NCBI GenBank assembly: GCA_963556195.1
Contig: OY744523.1
Span: forward strand, 80,092,997 to 80,156,996
DNA from: Sepiola atlantica
Taxonomy: Eukaryota > Mollusca > Cephalopoda > Sepiida > Sepiolidae
Direction: 5' to 3'
Length of the DNA: 64,000 nucleotides
Position 1 is the first letter of the stretch; each line of letters opens with the position of its first letter. The position numbers were made by a program, and so were the translations under genes. Positions 20,895 through 30,599 of this stretch are shown piece by piece. The notes under the pieces are model-generated. The model was not told the origin of the DNA and made no database searches. It saw only the letters and a list, made by a program, of their open reading frames with translations.

Positions 20895-21362
20895 CTCTCA
20901 ACTCTAGTTGTAAATAGGGGCAAAAACTTCTGTTGTTTTTAAGCAAATGAAATCGATTTTTCTAAGTAGTTTTTTTTTGGGAGGGGGGGGGGGCTATGTT
21001 CCTGTTTCTATAGTTTTAAATAGAAATAACAATCAAGGATTTGTCCCTAGTTTAGAATAAGTTTTTATATACTCGGTAAAAGTTAACAAAAAACCCCAAA
21101 TAAAACAAAACAAAAGACAAATGAATTATGACCAACACAGTAGAATTTAATTATCTACCAACCTGCATACTTTTAACATGCTCAAACTGTTTTACAGTTT
21201 TTATTTCCAATTGATAAATGAAAATGAAAATTAAAATTGTGTTCTTTAGAATTAATTATAATTAATCATTAATGTGCATGAAAAAAGAAAAGGTAGACCG
21301 TGGATTTGAGAGTATTTTTTGATTGTGTAGGTTTTAGCGTGCCAAATTCACCTTTTAATTTG

Positions 21363-21760
21363 GTACCGGTTTTCATTTTCTACATAATGAAAGCAGACGA
21401 TTTTCCTTCAATTCGACGATAAAGTATATTTTTTAATTCCAAACTGCCTGTCAAGGAAACATAAAAATTCATTTATTTTTGGGCTCGTGGAAGGGCGACG
21501 TACGATACAATATTAACGGGGTGCCGGATGATGTCTGATCGTACAATCGTACATTGGCAAATGACCATGAGAGAATTGTGTGTAGAGCATGTTTTACGAT
21601 ATCTGCAAATCTTTGGAGGGGAAGGCTGTATAGTGGAGATTGACAAGAGTCTATTTTCATGAAGAAAAAGTTATACTGGCCGTATGACGCGACAGCTTTG
21701 GGTATTTGGTGGCTACGTAAAGGCCACCAAATCTGTTTTTTTTTGTTTTTTTTTTGTTAC
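21363..21760 (+). pseudogene. Merlin-type transposase pseudogene, 5' part
   Basis: The + strand reads, across frame changes, SDRTIVHWQMTMRELCVEHV, then GGEGCIVEIDKSLF and RMTRQLWVFGGYVKATKS. IVEID with QWVFGG-like spacing is the first catalytic Asp block of the ISXO2/IS1595-type DDE transposase, the bacterial relative of animal Merlin elements. It ends in a T-run at 21737-21755 where the BEL element inserted; the sequence continues at 27602. The 5' end is not defined. Confidence 0.75.
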
Positions 21761-22277
21761 TGTAAGAATTTCTTCTCACCTAGATGATGGCTAAAAATCA
21801 CGAATCGCAACGCCAGCATTCACACTTACCTCGATTCCGGGAAAACATCAAAATGGAAGTGGCTTTTCTTGGGTTGCAGAAATGTTGCGATCTGCGTGAT
21901 CCGCCTTTTAGTAGATCATCAATTAGTGAATAAAAAAATATTGACACGAGGTTACATTACTGCTCGGTCGTTAGAGTTCTTATACTCTGTTAGAGTTGGC
22001 GCGTGGTTGATTCCTCGCAAAACACAACACTAGAGAAATTGTAAAATGATCCATGGAGTCGGCACGAAGTTCATTGTAGCCTCGCTAAATCTCAACTGCA
22101 CAAACACTTCCAAAAAGACCCCTCGTCCCAAAAAAGGTGCCCCAAAAACCCCCCTTGCCAAGGTTTACTCTCCGCTTAGAGACGCCAATATGTCTGTGGT
22201 CAAATGCCAAGGTCAGTTTCCCCCTCCCGTAGGAGGGGGTCAGCGAGTGTGAACTGCCAGCACTGCGAGTTCTAACA
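21761..22277 (-). repeat. 3' LTR of the BEL/Pao element
   Basis: On the minus strand it begins TGTTAGAACTCGCAGTGCTG and ends GAGAAGAAATTCTTACA. It matches the other LTR apart from scattered substitutions and single-base indels. Confidence 0.92.
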
Positions 22278-22690
22278 CACTCCCCAGAGAGGAGCAAAAT
22301 GGATAATCATTACTTTTTTCAAGTAGTTATGTAATATCTTATTCTATCTGGTATGGCATAATTGCAATTACAATATTGTTTCATTTTTTAATCTATCCTA
22401 AAACTTGGTATATAACAATCTCACACACACAGGGTGATAATCAATTAATTTTTCCAACAATAATATTTTTCAGACCATAATCGTGATTTTTCAAAGAATA
22501 ATATAATAGTTGTTATCCAAGAAACAAGCTAATTTAACTAAAAAAATTTTTTTTTTTTTTTGATTTCGCTGTTATACCTAGCCTCTCTATCATAGAAGGA
22601 GATAAAGAGAGATCCTTCGCTCTGAATTAATCATGCTCAGGAAGTTGATCAACATGAGATGTTGTTTGTTCCGTGCAATCCCAATCTCCA
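22278..22690. other. 3' untranslated part of the BEL/Pao element
   Basis: AT-rich DNA between the integrase stop and the 3' LTR. A purine-rich CTCTCTGGGGAGTG (minus strand) abuts the LTR and may be the polypurine tract. No gene seen. Confidence 0.5.
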
Positions 22691-23971
22691 TCAGTTACTT
22701 TCATGGTACCATCTGTTGCATTTATCGCAACATACCATTGGTGAAGAGCCGTCATTCCTAATGGAACATGTAGGACAGAAAAAAGGTCCTCCTTCCTCCT
22801 CCAAATCAGAAACTGCCTGAGTTGCAGAAAAAACCTCCCTGATTTCCAAGGGATACAAATGATTCAAGGAATGGATCTGTTCGCATTTATCTCTCAATAT
22901 GCATGCAGAACGAACTCGTCCATCCTTTCCTCGAATGAGACGTAGAACCTTACCTAGGCCCCAAAAGGGTCTCATTCGGTTTGATGTTTTCACCAAAACA
23001 ATTTCCCCAATGGAAATCCTTTCTGGGCAATGACTTAACAAGTTCTTGTGATTTTCTCTCAAGGATAGGAGATAATCGTTATGCCACAATTTACGGAATT
23101 TCTCAACAAAGCTCTCTCTTAGTTGAAGAGATTCCAACAACTCAATCCTACTTGGGGGGTCAGGACAGAGGTCATCGACCTCATAATTTCCTAGCAATAA
23201 ACGTGGATTATAACCGGTCTGCAGGAAATGGTTTGGGGTTAGAATATCTAGTCCCATATCCGAAGAAGTAATATAAGTGAGAGGCCTGTCATTAACAGCT
23301 CTTTCTACATCCGTAAGTACTGTCAGGAAGTCGAAATATTCCAATTTCTCTCTTCTTACGAGTTTTTTCAAGCATTGTTTAACTGTTTGGAGCATACGTT
23401 CCCACGCACCCCCATGCCAGGCAGAATAAAGAGGTATGGTAACGTGAGTTATAGACGTAGATCTAAAATGTTGCTTAAATTCATCTGAGACAAATACCTC
23501 AGACAACACTATCCCAGAGGCCAAGAAAGTTTTAGCATTATCCGAGTAAACATGAGTAGGTACACCAAACAAATTTGTGAATCTGAAAAATGCCAGCAAA
23601 AATGAACGAGTACTCATATCGGGCAGCAATTCTAAATGAACTGCTCGTAGACTCATACAAGTGAATAACAAAATATACATTTTGACATCCTCTCCACCCA
23701 AAATTGCCCAGTGAAATCCACACCCACTTGCTGGAAGGGGTGAATAAAATTAGCCCTATGCACAGGCAATTGAGAGCCAGTTGGTGCCTCGAATGGCAGT
23801 GAATTTACATACGAGACAATGCTGGATTACTCTTTTAACAGACTGTCTTCCTTGGGGTACCCAGAACCCCATTAACCTTAACTTGGTCAAAGTGGAATTT
23901 GAGCCGAGGTGGCAACAATTCAGATGTGCCTCCTTAATTACTAGCTCAGTCAGGTGATCATGCTTCCTCAA
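22691..23971 (-). CDS. Integrase of the BEL/Pao element with C-terminal PHD-like finger
   Basis: At 23756-23971 is the zinc-binding part (HLNCCHLG...HCLVCK). After a frame change a 336-codon ORF (22691-23701) holds the catalytic core: D54 in HVYSDNAKTF and the WHGGAWERM block carrying the final Glu. Then come the BEL C-terminal motifs (IGEIVLVK, PFWGLGKVLRL, RDKCEQIHSLNHLYPLE). Residues 309-333 add CPTC, CCDKC and WYH, spaced as in a PHD finger. The ORF stops after three more residues, but the next frame has DGDWDC, the expected end of such a finger. Confidence 0.85.
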
Positions 23972-24041
23972 AAGAATAGGGTGCTTTACTTGATATGGAT
24001 GAATGTTGGAGCTCTGATTACGACTAGAAGCTCGAATTAAA

Positions 24042-24614
24042 CTATCGTTCCTCAGGAAACTCCTCCCTCTGCATCGCCGCGAAAAGCAGCCGTTTAGCTT
24101 TACTAGCAGAATCAGTCTGCCAACGTTTTAGTTTGTCGCCGAACAATAAAACCTTCTGCAAAACATTGACTACTCTCGTCAGCGATGAGAAGTTGGATAC
24201 CTCTATGGGCAAGGCGTTCCTCTCGGGCGAAGAATCATCAACATACATACAGGTAACAATCCTTTTATTAGCGTTGTTCAGACAGGGGAGAGGAGCAATC
24301 GGCCAACCAATGTCGGCCTGATGTATCCATTCAGGGCCATAAACCCATAAATCATAATGATGCTTGAATTTTGATGAGGAAACACCTCTAGTAAGTAAAT
24401 CCGCTGGATTCTCATTAGTCGGAACATACTTGAATTGGACGGAGATTCCAAGTTCACCATTTATCTCCTCCACCATCCTTTTAACGTCCTTAATACGGTT
24501 CTCAACAAATATATTCCCTTTGACTGCTTTCCCGTTGAGGACCCAAGACAAAACCGCTTGAGCATCCGAAACGAGATATAGGGACCGGATAACTACCGGG
24601 CTCAATGCCTTCAA
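24042..24614 (-). pseudogene. RNase H end and connection domain of the BEL/Pao element
   Basis: The 190-codon frame starts at KALSPVVIRSLYLVSDAQAV, the last RNase H strand region, and continues with the BEL-typical PTNENPADLLTRGVSSSKF and PEWI blocks leading towards integrase. Together with the stub at 24611-25165 it shows that about 500 or more codons, including the YxDD motif, were lost near 24620. Confidence 0.85.
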
Positions 24615-25537
24615 AATGTTGGGACATAATTTGACTCAACAAGAGATATTTTCTCTTCATCCCATGGCAAGTCCACATAATACTTCCCATTTTCCAGGGC
24701 AATATTTTTCTTGAATTCATTGATTTTGTCTTCATCATATGACGACAAATCAGGATTGCTATCAACGCCTATTGAGTCGAGAGAAAAAAAATTCTCTACT
24801 CCACGCTCCACAGAAGAATCTTCAAAGAAGGGACACCAGGGGTCTGGAAATGAAGCAATCGGATTTAAAGCTCCCTCAATGAGGTAACTCGAACAATTGG
24901 GTAAAACACGGACTGTCTCCGTGAAGGAAGGGGATTCAAGTTGATCACTGTCATAACTCGAACCTTCCCCCAAGAAACAGCTTATATCTCCAAAGGGAAT
25001 AATCCCATTTGGAGTTTGCCAAGCTGATCCGTTGAGACAGCTAACCAAACAGAAATTCTCTAGACGTTGAATTATATCTAACCCAATGAGACCGTCCAAG
25101 GTGGAATGATTCAATTTTTCATACCCTGGATTGAGGCGAAATCCAGCCTCCCTAATGTTAGCCACAATCTAAACAAAACGAGATACCTTAAACTTCAGAT
25201 TTAAACCATCTGTGAATAAGGCAGGAAAAATGAAGGGAATCTGATTTCCCAATTTAACAGACACCCCAAGTTGTGACAGCTTGACATTTTTAGTACCTAT
25301 AAAAGTGTTGATAGGCATAACGACAGAACGAGGAGAGAGCTCCTTGCGTGCACACAATTTATTTAAAACGTCAGCGGAGAAAAAGGAGCTCTGACTACCA
25401 GTGTCAAGAAGACACTTTAGAAGGATAGGAGGGCCATCTCTCTTAATAGAGACATTAAGAACAGAGCAAATGCATTCGTCATGTCCCGAGAGTAGGGAGA
25501 TATTGCCCACGAAGGCCTGGGGTGACTTGGGACACAT
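24611..25537 (-). pseudogene. Protease and RT N-terminal stub of the BEL/Pao element
   Basis: At 25169-25537 is a retropepsin with active site LLDTGSQSSFF and an N-terminal MCPKSPQA that completes the last zinc knuckle. After a stop, 24611-25165 continues with the LIGLDIIQRL block closing the protease and ends with ENGKYYVDLPWDEEKISL, the conserved start of BEL/Pao RT. The frame ends at 24611 just where the RT palm should begin; the next homology is already the end of RNase H. Confidence 0.85.
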
Positions 25538-26744
25538 CGCAGAAAAATGTGATTTTGAACCACAGGATACACAAGGAAGATGAAAATCCGTTCAAACCAC
25601 GACAATTTTCCTGCCTGTGGGCACCCAAACATTTCCCACAAAGGCTGAGCTCCTTAGCACGTTCGATCTTTAAATCGTACGACGAATACCTACGACAATC
25701 CTTCACTCCATGGTCGGACTTCAAGCATAACTTGCAATTCCTCCCTCTACCTTCATTAACATTATTTTTGAGGGAGTAAACCTCCCTTTTATTCTGTACA
25801 GGTCCAAGAGACCTGTCCGCCATACTGCCGCGGCTATCCGACAAGAAGGACACCTGTTTTGGCGGGTAAAACTCCCGCGCTTTATTAGGGCGCAATGGTG
25901 CCGCAGTGATAAACTCAATTATCTCAGGGACATTCTCCATGATGGCATGGAGAGAGGGGTATCTTTCCCTGCTTCTCGACATCAACTCCTTCCAGATTTC
26001 TAAGGGAAATTTCCGGAGCAAAACATGAGCAATAAGTTTACCTGACGTGGAATCTTCAGTAAAAAAAATCACTATTAAAAGATGTATCCAACTCAGTCAA
26101 TCTGATTTTACTTGCTGAATATAGATTTTCAATCTCTCAATGCTTGTAATAGGGTCGGACTGAGGAAGGATTTCCTCAAATATTTTATTTCTTATAATAT
26201 CAGGGCTCATAAACGTTTCCCTTAATAAGTTCAGAGCCCTACTATAATTGTCTGACGTAATGTCAAAATCCACCACCCGCTCAAACGTTCTGCCCATGAG
26301 TTTCGACTTCAAATGAAGCAATTTATCTGCTTTATCATCCATTTCAGGAAGGTCCTAAATTCAAATTTGTCCGAGGAAGAGCTGCCGTCAAAAACTGAAC
26401 ACTGCAAATCCAGTCTCATGAGAGGAATTTTTCTGACACTCTCCTGAACCTCCACTCTCCCGTCTGAGACACCCCTCCTCGATACTAATCATTCCTCCCC
26501 GAATCATGTCCGAAAATCTGTTGGATTCCTCACAGACCAAAAAACGCTCATCCTTGGACTCGCACTTCATTAAGAGCTGGTCAACGATGTCATCACAGTC
26601 TGCAATCCACCTTTTAATATTTTCCACGTGGGAATTTTTTACAGGCTGTGACATCGAACCACTCTCTACCCATTCGAGAGTTGAGGAAATTCGAATTTTT
26701 TTCGCCTCCAACCTACTCTCCAGCTCCTTCTTGGAGGGAAACAT
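25479..26744 (-). pseudogene. gag of the BEL/Pao element
   Basis: ATG 26744 opens MFPSKKELESRLEAKKIRIS, a helical N-terminus; 26097-26342 carries DDKADKLLHLKSKLMGRTFE and ALNLLRETFMSPDIIRNKI, the capsid region typical of BEL/Pao gag. After another frame change, 25479-26072 carries SGKLIAHVLLRKFPLEIWK and paired zinc knuckles CKLCLKSDHGVKDC and CGKCLGAHRQENC. At least two frameshifts separate the pieces. It would package element RNA. Confidence 0.82.
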
Positions 26745-27085
26745 AATTGGGCAGAAATTTTTTTTTTTTTAAACTTTCAATTAAAAAAAAACCTTAAAGT
26801 TCAATTTGACAATGTTTTTTGTTTTTTTACTACTAATAAATGTTTCCTTTGTTTAATTTAACAAGCAATAATATTTAATTTATTATTTATTTATTTTAAA
26901 AAATCAAAAAAATTCATTTTCTTAAGGGTTATACTTACATACACGTATATACATAATGTACCTTTTCTTTCTAATAAAAAAACTTCACTTTTAAAAATAA
27001 AATTAACCAAGCCCGACCAGACAGAAGAACAATCAATAGTGTCTATAAACGTAGACAAATAGGAGCGTTTCTGCAAAATCTTCTA
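26745..27085. other. 5' untranslated leader of the BEL/Pao element
   Basis: AT-rich leader between the 5' LTR and gag with T- and A-runs. Nothing further recognised. Confidence 0.5.
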
Positions 27086-27601
27086 TGTGAGAATTTCTTC
27101 TCACCTAGATGATGGCTACAAATCACGAATCGCAACGTTAGCATTCACACTTACCTCGATTCCGGGAAACCATCAAAATGTAAGTTGGCTTTTCTTGGTT
27201 GCAGAAACGTTGCGATCTGCGTGATCCGCCTTTTAGTAGATCATCAATTAGTGAATAAAAAAATGTTGACACGAGGTTACATTATTGCTCGGTCGTTAGA
27301 GTTCTTATACTCTGTTAGAGTTGGCGCGTGGTTGATTCCTCGCAAAACACAACACTAGAGAAATTGTAAAATGATCCATGGAGTCGGCACGAGGTTCATT
27401 GTAGCCTCGCTAAATCTCAACTGCACAAACACTTCCAAAAAGACCCCCCGTCGCAAAAAGGTGCCCAAAAAACCCACCTTGCCAAGGTTTACTCTCCGCT
27501 TAGAGACGCCAATATGTCTGCGGTCAAATACCAAGGTCACTTTCCCCCTTCCATAGGAGGGGGTCAGCGAGTGTGAACTGCCAGCACTGCGATTTCTAAC
27601 A
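27086..27601 (-). repeat. 5' LTR of the BEL/Pao element
   Basis: On the minus strand it begins TGTTAGAAATCGCAGTGCTG and ends GAGAAGAAATTCTCACA. No classical TGG primer site directly follows the LTR, so the primer used is unclear. Confidence 0.92.
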
Positions 27602-28000
27602 TTACAGTGCCGGCGACAGATGACTGCACGTTAATTCCAATAATAAAAGAATATGTTAGACCAGGTACGACAATTGTGTCGGATTGTTGGCGAGCATACG
27701 ATCGCCTAGGTACCGAAGGATTCCATCATTTGCGTGTGAATCAAAAATACAATTTTGTGGATCCAGTAACACGTGCCATAACCAACCATGTGGAACGGAT
27801 GTGGCATGAGGCAAAAAAAGAACAAAGCCAAATGTGGCACACACACGCAAATGGTTCTATTTGAGTTTATGTAGAGGCAAAAATTCGGAAAGAGAACACT
27901 GCCCTGAGAAGTATTTGCACACAGATTGCAGATTTGTACCGAGTGTCATTTAAACTTTACTTCATTTCAATTACATATTTTTATTTTATTTTATGTTTAA
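27602..28000 (+). pseudogene. Merlin-type transposase pseudogene, 3' part
   Basis: Starting directly after the BEL element, the frame at 27607-27864 reads VPATDDCTLIPIIKEYV, then TTIVSDCWRAYDRLG (second catalytic Asp), LRVNQKYNFVDP and NHVERMWHEAKKEQ (final acidic residue region). After a stop it continues KIRKENTALRSICTQIADLY to about 27955. This is the C-terminal half of an ISXO2/IS1595-like DDE domain and joins the 5' part at 21363-21760. AATAAATCT near 28010 may be its polyadenylation signal. Confidence 0.85.
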
Positions 28001-28504
28001 TTTATTTCAATAAATCTATTTAATTTTAACGTATCCTCTGAAGTTTTATTTGATTTCGTATTAAAAAGTCATTGCCGAATATTGATTTACTCCTCTCAAG
28101 GAGTTAGGCGCAAGGCCAGTTTTTATCTTACTCCCACAAGTAAGATGTGACCCAAGGTTGCCAAATAGGACCGAGTGTTATGTGCAAAAAAATCCTTCCT
28201 TTTACGTAATTTTTTTTAAATTTATTTTTTTACTAATTCTTTGGATTACCTCATGGATTATGGTTAAAAAAAAACAGCCAAAAACAACTTCCAAAATCGA
28301 TTTAATAATCTGAACATAAAACAATTATTTGATTAAAATTAAAAATAATAGTGCTTATCTATTTTGTGAGAAATCAGATTTGAACCAGTTTGAATTATCT
28401 CCCCTTTCAACTCGCTCTTCTAAATTAAAGATGACAATTTCATGTGTACACAATAGCAAAGAAACTTTGGGTATTTTTTTTGCTTTTAGAGTAGAAAAAA
28501 TCCA
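28001..28504. other. AT-rich spacer
   Basis: No gene recognised. Contains poly(T) and poly(A) runs; the open frame at 28329-28586 has no family resemblance. Confidence 0.4.
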
Positions 28505-28975
28505 GTATTATTGTAGATTAAAACTTTTAGCTACCCCCCCCCCCCCCGAAAAATTAGATTTTCCTTTTTTAGGTAAAACATCCTGAAAAACGTGGCTAAA
28601 AGAAGAAAAAAACACAAAAAAAGAAAAAAATATTTTAGAATGTAGATTGAGGGATCAGTTTCGCATATAAATTTAACGTAAATGATCCCTCATTTACGGG
28701 TCATTTTAACGTTTTAGGACATTAACCATTTTTTTTTTTGCTGTGGGAGATAAATTCCGTGCGTTTTACTTTTTAAGGCGATTTCGTGTGGTTTTACGTT
28801 AGAGTAGACCGGAAATGGGTGATCATTTTTGCATTAAATTTATATGCGAAACTAATCCCCCACTTTAAATTCTAAATTTTTTTTGTTTCGGGGTGTTCAC
28901 ACTTAATCGCCTAAAAAAGTAGAATCTCATTTTGGGGGGAGTTAGGATCCTCATCTATTTTTAAATATAAATAAA
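28505..28975. mobile_element. R2 fold-back element, short copy
   Basis: Left arm (about 28532-28700) contains GGGATCAGTTTCGCATATAA; right arm (about 28790-28975) contains the inverted form TTATATGCGAAACTAATCCC and ends AATCGCCTAAAAAAGTAGAA. The arms are about 170 bp with a short centre, so the unit folds into a long hairpin. Related sequence occurs at 38911-39935, 35450-35530, 44940-45130 and, inverted, 55138-55800. No ORF; non-autonomous. Confidence 0.65.
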
Positions 28976-29479
28976 ATTTCTTTTTACTTTCACGAACTTC
29001 TCAATGTTTTCATTTTCTCTTTATTGTATCCAAGATTTTTATAAACTCGTGAGATTTTTCACTTGTGACATTTTTACCTAAATTCCCAGCATATGGTGTA
29101 TTTCCAACTTTTAACATCAAAGTACATAGATTTTATAAAATTATTATTACGTAATGATGTAACATTTAAGAAGAATAATACAAATAGGAAAAAATGAAAA
29201 TCATGCGTATAATTAACAAACGTTAGATTCACGAAGTTAGATTAATTGTTTTGTTTTTTGCAAATAATTTCTTAATTCATTTTCCCTGAATAAGTTCACA
29301 TCTTTTTTTTTTTACTTTATACTTTTTTTTTTTTTTTAACAATATGGAAATTTAAACACTTTTAGCTCAAAATAAAACCTTTATATGTATTTTTAGATTG
29401 TGTTTTCTTTTTAACAGTATATATAAATTGTTAAGTTCATATTTAATTTTTAACTCATTCTGGAAAATAAAAGTTGTAA

Positions 29480-29700
29480 AGTGTGGTTGTTTTTCGATGG
29501 CCACGTGCAGAAAAACCGGATGTTGGAGAACGATGACGCACATGCTCAGATTGGACCAAATGACACGAGCAGTGGCAGCAGATGTAGTAGTTGTTTGTGC
29601 GAACAAGTTAACGGCGCCCACCACCACTACGTCTGTCGATAGTCTGCCTTTTTCTCTCGGAATTACCAGTCGAAGAAGGAAAATTTCCCCACTGATTTAT
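29480..29700 (+). promoter_or_regulatory. Candidate promoter or leader region of the mitoferrin gene
   Basis: A GC-richer island in AT-rich DNA, 0.7-0.9 kb before the start codon. It has AACCGGATGTTGG (ETS-like GGAT core), GATGACGCACATGC (CRE-like TGACGCA) and CAGATTGGACC (inverted CCAAT) close together, and no TATA box. These are short motifs and could be chance. An untranslated first exon in this region is possible. Confidence 0.3.
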
Positions 29701-30324
29701 TGTACACATCCGTAAAACTCATTGGAATTTTACTAACGAACATTGTTCAGGTTTTTCCCACTCGTCCGCTAACATTAAAACAAAGTTTTTGTTTTAATCT
29801 GTCAACATCTTTTATATACATCTCCAGTAAGTAAGCAATTAAAAAGTAGCCCCAAGCAACTTTTTAAATTTTGCTTACTATTTTAATTAAAATTTACCTG
29901 CGGTCTATGAGTTAATAAAAAGAAAACCATCCCTCCAAAAAAAATCTAGGATGGACAATAGAAACTAAAAACCAAATGAGTCGATCAAGGTGACCAGTAC
30001 TGAATGTTGATATTTTGTCGATCATTTTGATGACGGAGTTAAAAATTCCGACAGTTAAAAACAAAACAAAACACCCAAAATGCCAACATTTGATTCGGTC
30101 TGAGAAAGATTGGATTACCCAAAGTGAAAACGTCTCCACAAGCTACCAGCGACTGATGCCTTTAAATTACGCATCCAGGAAAACGTTTGATTATTTTCAT
30201 TTTATTTCTCTTCTCTCTCTAAAAAAAGGGGTAAATGATTTAGATTTAAAAAATAGTTTAACACTATTTTATCCTACACATTTAATTGAAGTTTCACTGT
30301 GAATCCCTTATCCTGTATCCGAAT

Positions 30325-30360
30325 ATGTCATCCATTTGCTTACCTGGGGAAACCGTTTGA
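30325..30360 (+). promoter_or_regulatory. Upstream ORF abutting the mitoferrin start codon
   Basis: ATG at 30325 opens 11 codons and ends at TGA 30358-30360, one base before the mitoferrin ATG (TGAGATG). If the leader is contiguous here, this uORF could lower translation or permit reinitiation. No iron-responsive-element hairpin was found nearby. Confidence 0.35.
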
Positions 30361-30361
30361 G

Positions 30362-30595
30362 ATGTTAATTGAAGACACTGCTGCCGGTGGACGAGGTGTT
30401 GTCGGTGTTGGCAATCCACCTTCGTCGTCACCATCGTCTGACAATGGAAACAACAGTATATATTTAAACTTACCTTCGGATGATAATCCGTATGAGTCTC
30501 TACCATCAAATGCGAGGACAGCCACCCACATGATGGCTGGAGCAGCGGCAGGCTTGTTGGAACATACCATCATGTATCCGATCGACTGTGTAAAG
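30362..30595 (+). CDS. Mitoferrin-like mitochondrial carrier, coding exon 1
   Basis: Exon 1 encodes 78 residues. ATG 30362 is the first in-frame Met after a stop at 30287-30289. Residues 1-50 are a Gly/Ser/Asn-rich leader ending [10 protein letters not shown], common before the first helix in mitoferrins. Residues 53-78 form the first membrane helix, [20 protein letters not shown], and begin the carrier signature PIDCVK (PX[DE]XX[KR]). The exon ends in phase 0 at AAG before GTAATT. Mitoferrins (SLC25A37/A28) import iron across the mitochondrial inner membrane for heme and iron-sulfur cluster synthesis. Vertebrate mitoferrin also splits at VK|TRMQ as far as I recall. Later exons lie outside the window, so the paralogue cannot be named. 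Confidence 0.88.
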
Positions 30596-30599
30596 GTAA

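Larger units (their letters stand above)
19618..21362. mobile_element. Element with imperfect 36-bp inverted ends
   Basis: AAAGGTGAATTTGGGATGCT at 19624 and the complement of 21326-21360 (AAAGGTGAATTTGGCACGCT) form inverted ends of about 36 bp, each bordered by TTAA (19622-19625 and 21355-21358). The interior has a 45-bp hairpin pair (19758-19946) and a solo-LTR-like block. No transposase is recognised, so this would be a non-autonomous element. TTAA suggests a piggyBac-type target, but the end sequence is not the usual CCC start. Confidence 0.5.
21761..27601 (-). mobile_element. BEL/Pao retrotransposon inserted in the Merlin transposase
   Basis: Two 516-517-bp direct repeats (21761-22277 and 27086-27601) bound minus-strand gag, protease, an RT N-terminal stub, RNase H end and integrase. 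TTAC is present immediately outside both ends (21757-21760, 27602-27605). The flanks form one Merlin transposase reading when the element is removed. The LTRs differ by only about twenty bases by eye. The RT core is missing, so the copy depended on other elements even before later damage. Confidence 0.93.

Noticed and set aside
29560..29590. Iron-responsive element near CAGTGG in the mitoferrin leader
   Set aside because: The loop motif is there, but the flanking bases (ACGAG and CAGCA) do not form the required 5-bp stem.
30299..30361. GTG-initiated N-terminal extension of mitoferrin
   Set aside because: Animal nuclear genes rarely start at GTG; an in-frame stop at 30287 and ATG at 30362 give a simpler start.
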